From Bacillus sp. WMMC1349 (GTDB lineage: Bacteria > Bacillota > Bacilli > Bacillales > Bacillaceae), in NCBI RefSeq assembly GCF_013155385.1, contig NZ_JABJUQ010000007.1, positions 2,884,501 through 2,948,500 of the forward strand: DNA of 64,000 nt, read 5' to 3'. The translations under genes were made by a program, and so were the position numbers. The notes under the pieces are model-generated. The model made no database searches, had not been told where the DNA came from, and was given only the letters and a program-made list of their open reading frames with translations. Position 1 is the first letter of the stretch, and every line of letters begins with the position of its first letter. Positions 54,046 through 62,309 of this stretch are shown here, piece after piece.

Positions 54046-55516
54046 CCTAATAATCTTACCAATATTGATTCCTTTATTAGCAGCAGTTTTGCTTATATTT
54101 ATGAATAAATCAATCATGCTTATGCGTGTGTTCAGTGCCATATCTTCCTTTACAGCTGTAGTTGTGGCTGCCGTACTCGTTCAAACGGTGTTTACAGACG
54201 GTATCCAAACCTTGTATCTTGGCGGCTGGAAACCGCCGTTTGGCATTGTTTTAGTTGCCGATCAATTTGCAAGTCTTCTTGCATTAACGACGGCAATCAT
54301 TGGATTTTTAACCGTCCTTTATTCATTTCGTTCAATCGGAAAACAACGGGAACGCTTCTTCTATTATTCTGCCATTCAGTTTCTGTTAGCAGGTGTAAGC
54401 GGGGCGTTTTTAACTGGAGATTTATTCAACTTGTTTGTGTTTTTCGAAGTTCTTTTAATGGCTTCATATGTATTGATCGTGATCGGCGGTACAAAGATGC
54501 AACTTCGGGAGTCTTTGAAATATATTGTCTTTAATATTATTTCTTCCGCTTTATTTGTGATCGGTGTAGCTTATTTATATGCTGTAACGGGCACATTAAA
54601 TATGGCTGATTTGAGTGTACGCATTAGTGAGTCCGGACAGACTGGGCTGATCACCGTCATTGCCGTCTTATTTTTAATCGTCTTCGGACTAAAAGGCGGT
54701 ATCTTCCCACTCTATTTTTGGATGCCGGGTTCATATTATGCACCCCCTGCACCAATTGCAACATTGTTTGGTGCTCTCTTAACAAAGGTCGGAATGTACG
54801 CAATCGCTCGTGTCTTTACATTAGTTTTTACGCAAGATGCTGCCTTTACCCATCAATTAATGATCTGGTTGGCGGCGCTTACTATCATATTTGGTGTTAT
54901 CGGTTCTATCGCCTACTGGGATGTTCAGAAAATCATTATCTATAACATCGTAACTGCGGTCGGGGTTATTCTGTTCGGGATTGCTGCAAACACACCTGCT
55001 TCTATTGAAGGGTCTATCTATTATTTGATTCATGATATGATTATAAAAGGTGTTTTGTTTATGTTAGGCGGAGCGCTGTTTGCACTGACCGGAACAAGCA
55101 ACATAAAGAAAATGGGTGGTCTCATTAAAAGCCATCCCGTGCTTGGCTGGATGTTTTTCCTATCTGCCATTTCTTTAGCTGGAGTTCCTCCTTTCAGCGG
55201 ATTTATTGGTAAGCTAAAAATTGCTGAAGGTGGTTTTAGAAGCGGAGAATTCGTGATTACCATGCTCATGCTGTTATCAAGTCTGCTCGTATTATATTCC
55301 GTTGCGAAAATTTTTATTTACGGTTTTTGGGGAGATGTACAGAAAGATACTCAGGTAAAAGGATCAATAAAGAGTTACATCTTTCCTGCTGCAATATTGC
55401 TCGCTCTGTCACTTGCTATCGGAATTTTCACAGAGCTTGCCGCTCCATACTTTCATCAAGCAGCTGACACATTGGTCCACCCGAAAACATATATTGAAGC
55501 CGTTTTGAAGGAGTAG
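54029..55516 (+). CDS. mrpD: Na+/H+ antiporter subunit MrpD
   Basis: 495 aa, NuoN/M-like with ~14 membrane segments. F-F-E-V-L-L-M-A-S-Y-V-L near 137 carries the key Glu; G-L-K-G-G-I-F-P-L-Y-F-W-M-P near 220 the key Lys. Starts either at ATG 54029 or 54038 (GAGGGG upstream), overlapping mrpC. Confidence 0.94.
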   Translation: MINMNNLIILPILIPLLAAVLLIFMNKSIMLMRVFSAISSFTAVVVAAVLVQTVFTDGIQTLYLGGWKPPFGIVLVADQFASLLALTTAIIGFLTVLYSFRSIGKQRERFFYYSAIQFLLAGVSGAFLTGDLFNLFVFFEVLLMASYVLIVIGGTKMQLRESLKYIVFNIISSALFVIGVAYLYAVTGTLNMADLSVRISESGQTGLITVIAVLFLIVFGLKGGIFPLYFWMPGSYYAPPAPIATLFGALLTKVGMYAIARVFTLVFTQDAAFTHQLMIWLAALTIIFGVIGSIAYWDVQKIIIYNIVTAVGVILFGIAANTPASIEGSIYYLIHDMIIKGVLFMLGGALFALTGTSNIKKMGGLIKSHPVLGWMFFLSAISLAGVPPFSGFIGKLKIAEGGFRSGEFVITMLMLLSSLLVLYSVAKIFIYGFWGDVQKDTQVKGSIKSYIFPAAILLALSLAIGIFTELAAPYFHQAADTLVHPKTYIEAVLKE

Positions 55517-55521
55517 ATCGC

Positions 55522-55998
55522 ATGGCATTACAAATATTATTCAATTTTATTCTTGCACTATGCTGGATGTTTCTCATTAATGATTACAGTGCTGTCGGCT
55601 TTTTGTCAGGTTACGCGATCGGATTGTTCTCACTATTTTTATTAAGACGTTTCTTTAAACAGCGCTTTTATCTCATTAATATTTGGGCGATTATCGTCCT
55701 GCTGTTTATTTTTATTAAAGAGCTGTTATTAGCAAACCTTGCCGTTTTGAAGACGATCTTGTCTCCAACATTGAAAAATAAGCCGGGAATTTTCGCTTTC
55801 GAAACAGAGCTTACAGCTGACTGGGAAATTACGACTTTGGCGAACTTGATTACTTTAACACCGGGTACATTGGTTGTCGATATTTCTGAGGACCGTTCCA
55901 CTCTTTATATTCATGCAGTCGATATCGATGATGCCGAACAAGCGATCAATGATATTCGCCATTCATTTGAAAAAGCAATTAAGGAGGTAAGCCGCTAA
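55522..55998 (+). CDS. mrpE: Na+/H+ antiporter subunit MrpE
   Basis: 158 aa. N-terminal membrane segments and a cytoplasmic C-terminus with L-T-P-G-T-L-V-V-D and L-Y-I-H-A-V-D, family signatures. GAAGGAG upstream. Confidence 0.92.
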   Translation: MALQILFNFILALCWMFLINDYSAVGFLSGYAIGLFSLFLLRRFFKQRFYLINIWAIIVLLFIFIKELLLANLAVLKTILSPTLKNKPGIFAFETELTADWEITTLANLITLTPGTLVVDISEDRSTLYIHAVDIDDAEQAINDIRHSFEKAIKEVSR

Positions 55999-56282
55999 TG
56001 TTTGAAATTATTCTTCACATATCACTTGGTATTTTAGCGGTCTCCACTTTTCTTTACGTCATTAGGGTCATTAAAGGTCCAAGTATTCCTGACAGAGTGG
56101 TGGCTCTTGATGCGATAGGTATCAATCTAATTGGAATTACGGCACTGGTCTCTATTTTGTTAAATACCTCCGCTTTTTTAGAGGTCATCTTACTGATCGG
56201 GATTCTAGCATTTATCGGGACTGTCGCATTTTCAAAATTCCTTGAGAAAGGAGAGATTATTGAAAATGATCGCAGCCGCTAA
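55998..56282 (+). CDS. mrpF: Na+/H+ antiporter subunit MrpF
   Basis: 94 aa, three membrane segments; [13 protein letters not shown] is the MrpF signature. Starts on the last base of mrpE. Confidence 0.92.
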   Translation: MFEIILHISLGILAVSTFLYVIRVIKGPSIPDRVVALDAIGINLIGITALVSILLNTSAFLEVILLIGILAFIGTVAFSKFLEKGEIIENDRSR

Positions 56283-56640
56283 ATTACTCATCGCCTTTTT
56301 TATTCTTTTGGGGGCGCTCATTTCTTTAGCCGCTTCATTTGGTACATTGCGGCTCCCAGATGTCTATTCAAGAATTCATGCCGCTTCAAAAGGAGCGACA
56401 TTGGGGATTATTAGCGTTTTACTTGGTGTTTTCTTTTACTTCTGGTTCCTTCACGGGATCATTACAGCCAAGGTGCTACTCGGTATCGTCTTTGTGTTTC
56501 TAACCTCTCCTGTCGGTGCTCATTTAATCGCTCGGGCTGCCTACAATACAGGGGTAAAAATGGAAGAAAAAAGTGTTCAAGATGACTATGAAGGCTATAA
56601 AAAGTTTATGATTAAAAAAAGAAAAAACACTTCTTTATAA
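56260..56640 (+). CDS. mrpG: Na+/H+ antiporter subunit MrpG
   Basis: About 126 aa. TTG 56260 has AAGGAGAG four bases upstream; ATG 56266 is an alternative, while ATA/AGG-type codons upstream to 56242 belong to mrpF overlap. [15 protein letters not shown] is the MrpG/PhaG signature; [14 protein letters not shown] follows. Last gene of the operon. Confidence 0.92.
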   Translation: MKMIAAAKLLIAFFILLGALISLAASFGTLRLPDVYSRIHAASKGATLGIISVLLGVFFYFWFLHGIITAKVLLGIVFVFLTSPVGAHLIARAAYNTGVKMEEKSVQDDYEGYKKFMIKKRKNTSL

Positions 56641-56642
56641 AG

Positions 56643-56668
56643 AAAGCTCGCCGATTTCGGCGAGCTTT
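56643..56668. terminator. Bidirectional terminator
   Basis: AAAGCTCGCCGA / TCGGCGAGCTTT stem between convergent mrpG and yuxO. Confidence 0.8.
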
Positions 56669-56679
56669 TTGATTAAATC

Positions 56680-57072
56680 TTAAGATATCGATTGATTGAC
56701 AATCGCCATTGTGCATCGCGAAATACAAATGAGACGGTCCTGTTGATCACGAATTTCAATCTGGAAAACCATCGTTGTCTGTCCGATGTGAAGAGGAGTT
56801 GCAACCGCTTGAACCGTTCCTTCTTTCACAGATTTGATATGATTGGCATTAATTTCAAGACCGAAACAAGCCTGCCTTTTCGGATCAATATGTTGGTATG
56901 CAGCAAGACTTGCTACCGTTTCCGCTAATGCTACAGATGCACCGCCATGAAGATAACCAAAAGGCTGGCGTGTCCTTTCATCAACAGGCATAACAGCAAC
57001 ACAACGCTGCTTGCTACATTCTGTTATTTCAATTCCCAATGCTTCAAGAAGCGTCTGATTGGTCTCTATCAC
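56680..57072 (-). CDS. yuxO: Hotdog-fold thioesterase YuxO (ComA2)
   Basis: 130 aa from GTG 57072, eight bases after AAGGAGG; the frame extends to 57093 in the end of comA. Q-P-F-G-Y-L-H-G-G-A-S-V-A-L-A-E-T is the PaaI/4HBT active-site region. Acyl-CoA thioesterase, probably for 1,4-dihydroxy-2-naphthoyl-CoA-like substrates. Same position next to comA as in B. subtilis. Confidence 0.9.
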   Translation of the reverse strand: MIETNQTLLEALGIEITECSKQRCVAVMPVDERTRQPFGYLHGGASVALAETVASLAAYQHIDPKRQACFGLEINANHIKSVKEGTVQAVATPLHIGQTTMVFQIEIRDQQDRLICISRCTMAIVNQSIS

Positions 57073-57089
57073 CTGGCACCCCTCCTTCA

Positions 57090-57722
57090 TCACATTGCAT
57101 TTTCAGATTTCGCAATTAAGACGGCTTCTGTTCTTGATCCCACATTCAACTTGTTGAACACTGAAGTCAAACTGTATTCTATTGAACGCTTGCTTAAGTG
57201 CAATGTGTCGGCAATCTCCTGATTCGTAAAGCCTTTTTCAACTTCTTGAAGGATCAGGCGTTCTCTTTCAGTTAAGATATCCTTCTTGCTCTTCTTACCG
57301 TCAGCATCTTGCTTTGTGATGAGGTCTTTTAAGTAATCATAGTCAACAACGATTTTCCCATCCAATATTTGATAAATGTACTCGATAATCGTTTCTTTTG
57401 ACTCTGTTTTGCTGATTGCTCCATGCATTCCTACACGAATCGCTTCCTCAAAATAATCTTCTACCTCATAACCTGTATAGACGATCATTTTGCATGTTGA
57501 GCATTTTTTAAGAATTTTCTCGGCAAGATCCATCCCATTAATTTCACCTAGATTCAAATCCATTAAGATCAGGTCATACGCAGAAAAATCGTACTTCATC
57601 AGAAAGTGTTCACTGGCTTCTGGACTGAGGCAATCTACGAGAAAATCTTGATTTGTTTCAAGAATTGCCTTGGTTCCCTCCATGACAGCCGGATGATCAT
57701 CGATCACAAGTAATCTCCTCAT
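57090..57722 (-). CDS. comA: Response regulator ComA
   Basis: 210 aa from ATG 57722 (M-R-R-L-L-V-I-D-D-H), with GGGAGG upstream. Receiver domain with phospho-acceptor Asp in L-I-L-M-D-L-N near residue 55 and K in S-K-T near 105; C-terminal LuxR-type helix-turn-helix (L-T-E-R-E-R-L-I-L-Q ... T-N-Q-E-I-A-D-T-L-H-L-S). Phosphorylated by ComP, binds TTGCGG-N4-CCGCAA-type sites to control competence, surfactin-type operons and degQ. Confidence 0.95.
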   Translation of the reverse strand: MRRLLVIDDHPAVMEGTKAILETNQDFLVDCLSPEASEHFLMKYDFSAYDLILMDLNLGEINGMDLAEKILKKCSTCKMIVYTGYEVEDYFEEAIRVGMHGAISKTESKETIIEYIYQILDGKIVVDYDYLKDLITKQDADGKKSKKDILTERERLILQEVEKGFTNQEIADTLHLSKRSIEYSLTSVFNKLNVGSRTEAVLIAKSENAM

Positions 57723-57803
57723 ATTTTCCTCCCTTGTATGTTCACCTAAGACCATTTTATAGAAAAAACCTACACTATGCCAAGCAAAATCCTTTTTTTC
57801 AGA

Positions 57804-60122
57804 TTATAATTCCATTTCAATATCAGCTTTGAAACCTCTTCCGATTGCTGTTTTAATATCGAGATGACCATCCAGAGCACGGACACGCTCACGAATCCCT
57901 GACAATCCCATATTTGTGTTATTTTGATAAAGCTTGTCCTGATCAAAACCGATGCCATCATCCTCATAATGTAAGATGACTTTTTCTTTGATACAAACAA
58001 GCATAATTAACACTTCGCTTGCCTTCGCATGTTTGACAGTGTTGCTCAAAAATTCTTGTACAATTCTATACAAATTTAACTGTGTATCAAGATCAAGAAC
58101 TGTGGAAAATCTTTCTGTATTTAAACGAATCCGCAAAGATGTAGACTCTCGATGCTGGGACGCAAGTTTAGAAAGCGCTTTAACAAGCCCAAGGTCGTAC
58201 AGTACTTGCGGCCTAAGCTCCTGACACGTTTCCCTTGTTGTCTGAATGACATTTGACATTTGCTTATTAAAACTTGTCAGTTTTTGCTGAATTTGCTTGA
58301 TACAAACTTGGTCTTTTTGAAGTTCAGCAAGAAATATTTCACTTTTGTGCTTCAATGAAATCATATCCTGAAGCACAGAATCATGTAAATCCCGTGCCAA
58401 GTCAGATCTCTGCTTCTCTTCAATTCCAAACATCAATTTATTCAGCCATGCTGGATTTGTCCCCTCTTCTTTCACATTTTCAAGATGTTCCAGCAACTCA
58501 CCGATTTTCAAAACATTTTCCAAAGAGACACTCGTATAAAACGCCAGCGTCTCAAGCCAAGAAATTTCATCACGAGTCAGCTTAGGCGTATTTAATACCG
58601 ACAGACAAAGCATTACATATGATGTCCCACCCCGTTCACCAATTTTAATCAAAAACCCGCGATCGACTTCAATGATTTTGCCGATGGAGGAAGTAACTTT
58701 TGTGACTTCTTTTTGATATGGGATCCATGGGTCTTCATGGGTGTCGCCTTCTACTAAAACAACGTTTCCGTCTATATCTACTTCTAAAACATATGCCTGG
58801 CTGACAATTAATACATCCAAAATTGTTTGCTTAAGTTCCATTAATACTTGATTTAAAGATGTACATGCACGGATCATTTGCGTAAATTTAAAAATACTGT
58901 CTTGATAGTTAAACTTCTCTGAAAATCTTTTAAGACGAAAGCGAAAATCAAGGATTTCTTTAAAGTAGAAAACACCAAGCATAATTAAATAAATATAAAT
59001 TGCAAGTCTTAATGTATAGTAGTCTCCAGCCTGATACTTCATTAATGTGATGGTGGATATCACAATAATCGTTGGGATGATCGCTAATATTCCATAGTAC
59101 TTTAATCTGCCTATTAAAAATTCTATATTATACATCTTATTTGACATAAACTGGTACACTAAAGAAAATGGTATCAGCAAAAGAGACGGTGTAACTAATG
59201 GAGCAGAATAAATATAATCCCCTATTATAAATAGTGGTATAACATAAAAAATGAGAAAAGGTAAAATTGCAAGATAATTAGTTAACAACAACATTTTTAA
59301 ATAGTATGTTTGCTCAGAATGCTTGTACCTGATCAATCTAAAAATAACAAAAACGACAGTAATGACTATTCCAATCAAAAAAGAAAACAAATTAATTAAT
59401 GCTGTTAGTGATATATCATATTCAAAAATATGCGTACTTCGATAAAATAACTCTAGCACGATATTTGCAACAGGTAAAATATATAGTACAAATACTTTAT
59501 TACTAATTATTCTATTCCCGATTTCTTTAAAATACTGGCTTATAAAATGTAAATAACATATTGGAACTGATATAAATGTTAGTATATTTACGTACCTGCT
59601 TAATAAATCTCTTCTATATGCCCCGCCGCCACTTAAATATGCGATAGAAATATCTAATAAAAAAACGATTAATAAAAATGAAGATAAAGACCTTTTAGAT
59701 TTGTTTGCTTTTAAAATAATAAAAATGCATACCAAACATAGAAGATAGAAGATCAATGGGATTAAGTAAACAAATAAGATATCGTAGGCAATAAAATAAT
59801 CTTTTGTCAAGATATCTATATACTCATTACCTCTTAAAACTATTAATGAATAAGTGCGGTAAAGACCCTCTTTCTCATCAACTCTATTCTCTTTAGATAT
59901 TTTATTGTCATTGATCCGATAAATAATATCTCCTTTTTTTAAACCCAAATAATCAGCAGGTGAATCTTTCATTACTTCGGTTACTACTAGTTGGTTACTT
60001 GAGTTATATTTCAACTCTGTACCAACAAACAAATTATTAAAAAAAAGAAAAGAAACATAAATTGTATAAATAAAGCTAATAAATATTAAAAAACCTGTAA
60101 TTAACTTTAAGCTTAATTTCAT
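57804..60122 (-). CDS. comP: Sensor histidine kinase ComP
   Basis: 772 aa. N-terminal membrane helix (about 8-30), an extracytoplasmic PDZ-like segment (about 35-85: V-M-K-D-S-P-A-D-Y-L-G-L-K-K-G-D-I-I), then eight or so membrane helices (to ~385), a linker/GAF-like part, a HisKA_3-type domain with phospho-His in A-R-D-L-H-D-S-V-L-Q (near 580) and a HATPase domain (D-G-I-G-F-D and M-G-L-S-G-I-R-E-R-V). Binds ComX outside and phosphorylates ComA. The N-terminal half is expected to be the most variable region, co-varying with ComX/ComQ. Confidence 0.94.
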   Translation of the reverse strand: MKLSLKLITGFLIFISFIYTIYVSFLFFNNLFVGTELKYNSSNQLVVTEVMKDSPADYLGLKKGDIIYRINDNKISKENRVDEKEGLYRTYSLIVLRGNEYIDILTKDYFIAYDILFVYLIPLIFYLLCLVCIFIILKANKSKRSLSSFLLIVFLLDISIAYLSGGGAYRRDLLSRYVNILTFISVPICYLHFISQYFKEIGNRIISNKVFVLYILPVANIVLELFYRSTHIFEYDISLTALINLFSFLIGIVITVVFVIFRLIRYKHSEQTYYLKMLLLTNYLAILPFLIFYVIPLFIIGDYIYSAPLVTPSLLLIPFSLVYQFMSNKMYNIEFLIGRLKYYGILAIIPTIIVISTITLMKYQAGDYYTLRLAIYIYLIMLGVFYFKEILDFRFRLKRFSEKFNYQDSIFKFTQMIRACTSLNQVLMELKQTILDVLIVSQAYVLEVDIDGNVVLVEGDTHEDPWIPYQKEVTKVTSSIGKIIEVDRGFLIKIGERGGTSYVMLCLSVLNTPKLTRDEISWLETLAFYTSVSLENVLKIGELLEHLENVKEEGTNPAWLNKLMFGIEEKQRSDLARDLHDSVLQDMISLKHKSEIFLAELQKDQVCIKQIQQKLTSFNKQMSNVIQTTRETCQELRPQVLYDLGLVKALSKLASQHRESTSLRIRLNTERFSTVLDLDTQLNLYRIVQEFLSNTVKHAKASEVLIMLVCIKEKVILHYEDDGIGFDQDKLYQNNTNMGLSGIRERVRALDGHLDIKTAIGRGFKADIEMEL

Positions 60123-60140
60123 TTATATAGACCTTTCTAA

Positions 60141-60314
60141 TTAATCTTCAGGAAACCAATAAGTTGGACGACCTCCGAACTTTCCCAATTCTTTTATTCC
60201 TTCAATTAGACTTAAAATCTCATCCTCATCAACACCTAGAAGACTAGCTTTGCCATCAATAACTTGCTCTAATACTTCAGGGCGCTGAACCAAAAAACTC
60301 ACAATCTCCTGCAT
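60141..60314 (-). CDS. comX: ComX pheromone precursor
   Basis: 57 aa, too short for standard ORF lists. Starts ATG 60314, one base after the comQ stop (GAGTAAAATG), and ends TAA 60141. N-terminus M-Q-E-I-V-S-F-L-V-Q-R-P, middle D-G-K-A-S-L-L-G-V, C-terminus G-G-R-P-T-Y-W-F-P-E-D. Trp53 is the expected site of isoprenyl (farnesyl/geranyl) cyclisation by ComQ; the mature peptide is the last ~6-10 residues. The leader pattern matches known ComX, the tip is a distinct pherotype. Ribosome site is the GGGAGAG in the end of comQ. Confidence 0.92.
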   Translation of the reverse strand: MQEIVSFLVQRPEVLEQVIDGKASLLGVDEDEILSLIEGIKELGKFGGRPTYWFPED

Positions 60315-60315
60315 T

Positions 60316-61293
60316 TTACTCTCCCTCGAGTCTACCTAAAATAAAGTCAGCCAATTCCTTCCGCTCCCCCAACTTCGCCATGTCCTTTTTAAATTTTTGA
60401 ATGGCAAGCTGGTGCATGACATGCATATATTGGGTAACGCCGGCTGCTTGAAGTTCCGCTTTGTAACATTGTATTTCCTGATTTGATATTTTATCCTCTG
60501 TTTCGAATTTTTTTAACAGATTGATTGACGCTTGATTAAACTGCCGTGCTAAGTATAAGTATGCAAGGGTGCGCTTCTTCTTGCTAATATCACTATTTGA
60601 ATCTGAAAAAAGTGCTTTATAATCATTTTCAATTTGTGATGCAATTCCTAGCTGGAACGCATAGGTTTCGACCGTTGGATTGAATTCACCAGTCGCCAGC
60701 ATCGTTCCCAGAACACAAGGCAATGCTGTTAATGAACCTGATTTGCGTTTGATCATGTCAAGGCACTCGTCTTCTGTTGATGGCAGGTTCGTAATGTCAT
60801 CATGTTGTCCTTGCATTGATTGCAATGTATACTCCATTAATTTTTGGAAGAACAAAGGCTCATTTGAGATAGTACTAATGATTTTGATGCTGAGCGTATA
60901 AAGAGCTGTCGCAGCATTGAGAGCAACAGAATGATTGGTTTTCATCCAAGGTGCTTCAAGGCTGTCTTCATCCTCTAAATCATCAAATATATCAAAAGAA
61001 AGAATCAGCAGTTCGATTCCGACAGCAAGAGTTTCAATAGCCTGAATATCTGTTCCCCCAAAACTTTTGTAATGATAAAAAGCAAGTTCACAAAAATAAA
61101 AATGATTCTTTCCCTCTACAAAACAGTGTAAAACTTGGTTTAAATCATGGTTGGCAATATGAATGTTTAAGAGATCATGCATGTTCTGTTTTACTCGATC
61201 CCGATCTGGGCAAATCAAATTAGAAATATTTTCTCCCCCCCTCTCTTCATATTTTACTAAATCGAATTCCCAATTAATAGAGCATTTTTTCAA
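60316..61293 (-). CDS. comQ: ComQ isoprenyltransferase (ComX processing)
   Basis: 325 aa in the longest frame from ATG 61293; an alternative start after GAGGGGGGGAG (around 61225, M/I-S-N-L-I-C-P) would shorten it by about 20 residues. Prenyl-synthase-like: first Asp-rich motif D-I-F-D-D-L-E-D-E-D near 95, M-Q-G-Q-H-D-D-I-T-N near 150 as in B. subtilis ComQ, and a second region Q-I-E-N-D-Y near 220. Attaches an isoprenoid to the ComX Trp. First gene of comQXPA; overlaps nothing upstream, 75 bases from degQ. Confidence 0.92.
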   Translation of the reverse strand: MKKCSINWEFDLVKYEERGGENISNLICPDRDRVKQNMHDLLNIHIANHDLNQVLHCFVEGKNHFYFCELAFYHYKSFGGTDIQAIETLAVGIELLILSFDIFDDLEDEDSLEAPWMKTNHSVALNAATALYTLSIKIISTISNEPLFFQKLMEYTLQSMQGQHDDITNLPSTEDECLDMIKRKSGSLTALPCVLGTMLATGEFNPTVETYAFQLGIASQIENDYKALFSDSNSDISKKKRTLAYLYLARQFNQASINLLKKFETEDKISNQEIQCYKAELQAAGVTQYMHVMHQLAIQKFKKDMAKLGERKELADFILGRLEGE

Positions 61294-61305
61294 TTTAACA
61301 GTTAT

Positions 61306-61334
61306 ATAATAATCTATCCTTTATTTGGTTTGAA
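61306..61334 (-). promoter_or_regulatory. Candidate sigma-A promoter of comQXPA
   Basis: Minus strand reads TTCAAA, 17 bases, TATTAT. It lies just upstream of comQ, between comQ and the degQ terminator. Confidence 0.4.
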
Positions 61335-61344
61335 CACACAAAAA

Positions 61345-61368
61345 AAGACTTGTCCTCAAACAAGTCTT
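61345..61368 (-). terminator. Terminator downstream of degQ
   Basis: AAGACTTG / CAAGTCTT stem followed on the minus strand by TTTTTTT, directly after the degQ stop. Confidence 0.85.
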
Positions 61369-61509
61369 CTAAGGTGTCTTTAAGATTGTGTATTTATTGT
61401 ATTGATCAATGCTTTTGTTAATCTTTCGCAAGGAGTCCTTTGTTTCTCTGATTTCATTTTCAAGGCGCCAGAGCAATTCTTTTAGCTCTTCAATTTGTTC
61501 CCTTTCCAT
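61369..61509 (-). CDS. degQ: DegQ regulatory peptide
   Basis: 46 aa, the same length as B. subtilis DegQ and closely similar: L-L-W-R-L-E-N-E-I-R-E-T-K-D-S-L-R-K-I-N-K-S-I-D-Q (residues 12-36, written here by residue). ATG 61509 behind AAAAGGAGTG. Helps transfer phosphate from DegS to DegU, raising exoenzyme and antibiotic production. Its place after comQ makes it a likely target of ComA; a ComA-like site lies 130 bases upstream. Confidence 0.95.
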   Translation of the reverse strand: MEREQIEELKELLWRLENEIRETKDSLRKINKSIDQYNKYTILKTP

Positions 61510-61637
61510 CGATATTCACACTCCTTTTGTAAGACCAATCAATTTGTGTATAGTGAACTTGTCGTAGGTATTTGATCTGTTAATACAAGTTTACTGGGAA
61601 TTGAACTCTTTTTCACCGAAAACTTCCCAGCCCATTT

Positions 61638-61653
61638 ATGCGCGAAACCGCAA
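61638..61653 (-). promoter_or_regulatory. Candidate ComA box upstream of degQ
   Basis: Minus strand TTGCGG-TTTC-GCGCAT: a perfect left half of TTGCGG-N4-CCGCAA and four of six in the right half. A -10-like TATACA lies at 61547-61552 with a poor -35, as expected of an activator-dependent promoter. Confidence 0.6.
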
Positions 61654-61857
61654 TTTAACAATAGGCTAAACAGCTCATTTTATATAATAACAAATTAAAT
61701 TCTAAATACCTAGTAATTTTTCAAACTATATACTTTTATATGGGTAAAACCCTTTCATCACAACAAGTTAAGAAGAAAATTAGTTTATTATATGTTAATG
61801 AGTCTAAAGTATTGTTTATGTTCGCCAAAAACATCTAAGACTTTTTTAAAGTAATAA

Positions 61858-61886
61858 CACCGCAAAAACCGCAAATCGCATTGCGT
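61858..61886 (+). promoter_or_regulatory. Tandem CCGCAA elements upstream of yuzC
   Basis: ACCGCAAAAACCGCAA direct repeat followed by CGCATTGCG. Each CCGCAA is a ComA half-site. The rest of 61655-61935 is A/T-rich with no gene seen. Confidence 0.35.
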
Positions 61887-61939
61887 AGTTTTCCACAGAC
61901 AAATTGTTAATGAAATATATGCGAAATGAGGTGTATAAG

Positions 61940-62278
61940 TTGTTTTATCATCCATATTTCATGACATGTCCATATCAGCATTTTCCTTATCGGCCCGACT
62001 ATCCCGCAGTTGATCCGAAAGTATTTCTCGATTCTGCAAAAGAAGCGAACGGTCTTTTATCTGACGGTCAACTCATCCTAAATAAACTGTTAGCTACCCC
62101 TGAAATTGCAAGGAAAATCATGGCGGCTGCCCAGAGCGCTCAAAAGGAAACGGTCATTTCATTGTTAAAACAAACCGGTGTTCACAATCATCTTGATACT
62201 TCCTTTAATCCTGACGGCATCCGCATCATCCTCAGCAATTCCCAATGCAAGCTTTTTCTCATTTTACGCTGGACCTAA
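61940..62278 (+). CDS. yuzC: YuzC family protein
   Basis: 112 aa from TTG 61940, six bases after GAGGTG; a longer reading from 61904 lacks a ribosome site. N-terminus is rich in Tyr, Pro and Phe (F-M-T-C-P-Y-Q-H-F-P-Y-R-P-D-Y-P), then a helical part (K-A-K-E-A... L-N-K-L-L-A). Same place as B. subtilis yuzC, between degQ and yuxH. Function unknown; Tyr/Pro-rich heads occur in coat-associated proteins. Confidence 0.75.
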   Translation: MFYHPYFMTCPYQHFPYRPDYPAVDPKVFLDSAKEANGLLSDGQLILNKLLATPEIARKIMAAAQSAQKETVISLLKQTGVHNHLDTSFNPDGIRIILSNSQCKLFLILRWT

Positions 62279-62282
62279 ACAA

Positions 62283-62309
62283 AAAAATCCGGCATCTGCC
62301 GGATTTTTT
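62283..62309. terminator. Bidirectional terminator
   Basis: AAAAATCCGGCA / TGCCGGATTTTT stem between yuzC and yuxH. Confidence 0.75.
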
